Shown here: one piece after another, positions 5,909 to 6,510 of the stretch
Layout of the letters: the number at the start of each line of letters is the position of its first letter
How positions within the stretch are numbered: the first letter of the stretch is position 1
Source of the DNA: HyVt-560 sp964577195
GTDB taxonomy: Bacteria; Pseudomonadota; Gammaproteobacteria; UWMA-0217
NCBI GenBank assembly: GCA_964577195.1
Contig: CAZNYF010000156.1
Coordinates: 1 to 6,510 of the forward strand
Length of the DNA: 6,510 nt
Direction: 5' to 3'
Position numbers and translations under genes: made by a program
The notes under the pieces: generated by a model
What the model was told of the DNA's origin: nothing
Seen by the model: only the letters and a program-made list of their open reading frames with translations
Databases searched by the model: none

Positions 5909-6510
5909 ATGAAACGTCTGGTTATTTATATCGTCATCGGCGCACTCGCACTGCTTTTTGGGGTTGCGCTTAATTTGGGCTTGCAAGGTGATGGCAGCTC
6001 AATCACCAAACGCATGGTAAAACTAGAAAGTGGCACAGCGTTAACCGGTCAAGAACGTCCAGTAGTTGACTTCCAAATGATCGACAAAAATGGACAACCT
6101 TTCACTCAAGAACAATTTAAAGGTCAGTGGAATTACGTCTTTTTTGGCTTTACCAGCTGCGGCTATATTTGCCCGACAACGCTAAAAACCTTGGCGGACG
6201 CAATTCGAGTCCTCGAAGAAAAACAGCAGGCGGCTGATGTGCAAGGCGTATTTATTACCACAGACCCGGATCGCGATTCCGTGGCGAAGATTAAAACCTA
6301 TGTAGAAAGTTTTCACCCACACTTGCAAGGTATCCGCGGCGAGAATGAAGATCTGACCAAACTCACTCGTCAGCTCGGCATCCTCTTTGTCAAAAGAGAC
6401 AACCCGGACGATCCAGACAACTACGATATGGATCATAGTGCGCAAATTTTGGTGATCAACCCTGAAGGAGAATATGCCGCAGTGCTGTCGCCGCCACATA
6501 CTCCAGAAGC
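5909..6510 (+). CDS. SCO1/SenC-family copper chaperone or thiol protein, 3' end cut by window
   Basis: SCO proteins are membrane-tethered thioredoxin-fold proteins that deliver copper to the CuA site of cytochrome c oxidase or keep its cysteines reduced; in bacteria they act on the periplasmic side. Two hundred codons are visible. Residues 4-25 form a single N-terminal transmembrane anchor (LVIYIVIGALALLFGVALNLGL). The thioredoxin-like domain starts near 53 (VDFQMIDKNGQPFT, FKGQWNYVFFGFTSC). The copper-binding CxxxC is C84-GYI-C88 followed by P89, and the distal ligand is H176 in YDMDHSAQILVI. FITTDPDRD (about 115-123) is also typical. The start is the only ATG after an in-frame TGA at 5873, although no clear Shine-Dalgarno sequence precedes it. 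The frame is still open at the window end, with roughly the last few residues to tens of residues missing. No oxidase gene is visible to confirm the partner. Confidence 0.92.
   Translation, partial: MKRLVIYIVIGALALLFGVALNLGLQGDGSSITKRMVKLESGTALTGQERPVVDFQMIDKNGQPFTQEQFKGQWNYVFFGFTSCGYICPTTLKTLADAIRVLEEKQQAADVQGVFITTDPDRDSVAKIKTYVESFHPHLQGIRGENEDLTKLTRQLGILFVKRDNPDDPDNYDMDHSAQILVINPEGEYAAVLSPPHTPE

Noticed and set aside
6182..6499. Minus-strand frame of 105 codons
   Set aside because: It lies opposite the SCO gene, whose CxxxCP motif and distal histidine are plainly encoded on the plus strand.

Overview
The window looks like chromosomal DNA of a free-living, probably marine, gammaproteobacterium. 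PrmB is a close match by eye to the gammaproteobacterial enzyme, and the rest fits a Gram-negative cell envelope: signal peptides, an OmpA-type barrel ending in phenylalanine, an inner-membrane-anchored SCO protein, and Ig-like surface proteins with C-terminal membrane anchors. I saw no tRNA, rRNA, insertion sequence, CRISPR array or phage gene. A run of exactly 100 Ns (4123-4222) marks a scaffold gap, so this is a draft or metagenome assembly.

Layout from left to right. Positions 1-254 hold no convincing gene: two mini-hairpins at the left edge, a doubtful 47-codon ORF and a stem-loop just past the barrel gene. Positions 255-4797 carry three minus-strand genes read right to left. The first is a very large secreted protein with PKD and tandem-95 Ig-like repeats (4797 to 2254). 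The second is a smaller secreted Ig-like protein (best start 2149, to 896). The third is an OmpA-like 8-strand barrel (896 to 255). The last two overlap by one base (TAATG). The first two share a homologous C-terminal module of about 280 residues, so they are paralogues that differ in their N-terminal repeats. Positions 4942-5853 (minus) are prmB, the ribosomal protein L3 glutamine methyltransferase. From 5909 (plus), divergent from prmB, runs a SCO1/SenC-type copper chaperone or thioredoxin-fold protein cut off by the window end.

How the genes may work together: the three-gene block reads as an envelope cassette, with two exported proteins held by C-terminal hydrophobic anchors and co-expressed with a small outer-membrane barrel. 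Adhesion, matrix or display functions are all possible, but no catalytic domain is visible and the function is unknown. The most novel-looking parts are this cassette, its duplicated C-terminal module, and the 5' leader of the large gene, which contains a 10-residue ORF overlapping the start codon and two mutually exclusive RNA helices. prmB and the SCO gene are ordinary housekeeping neighbours.
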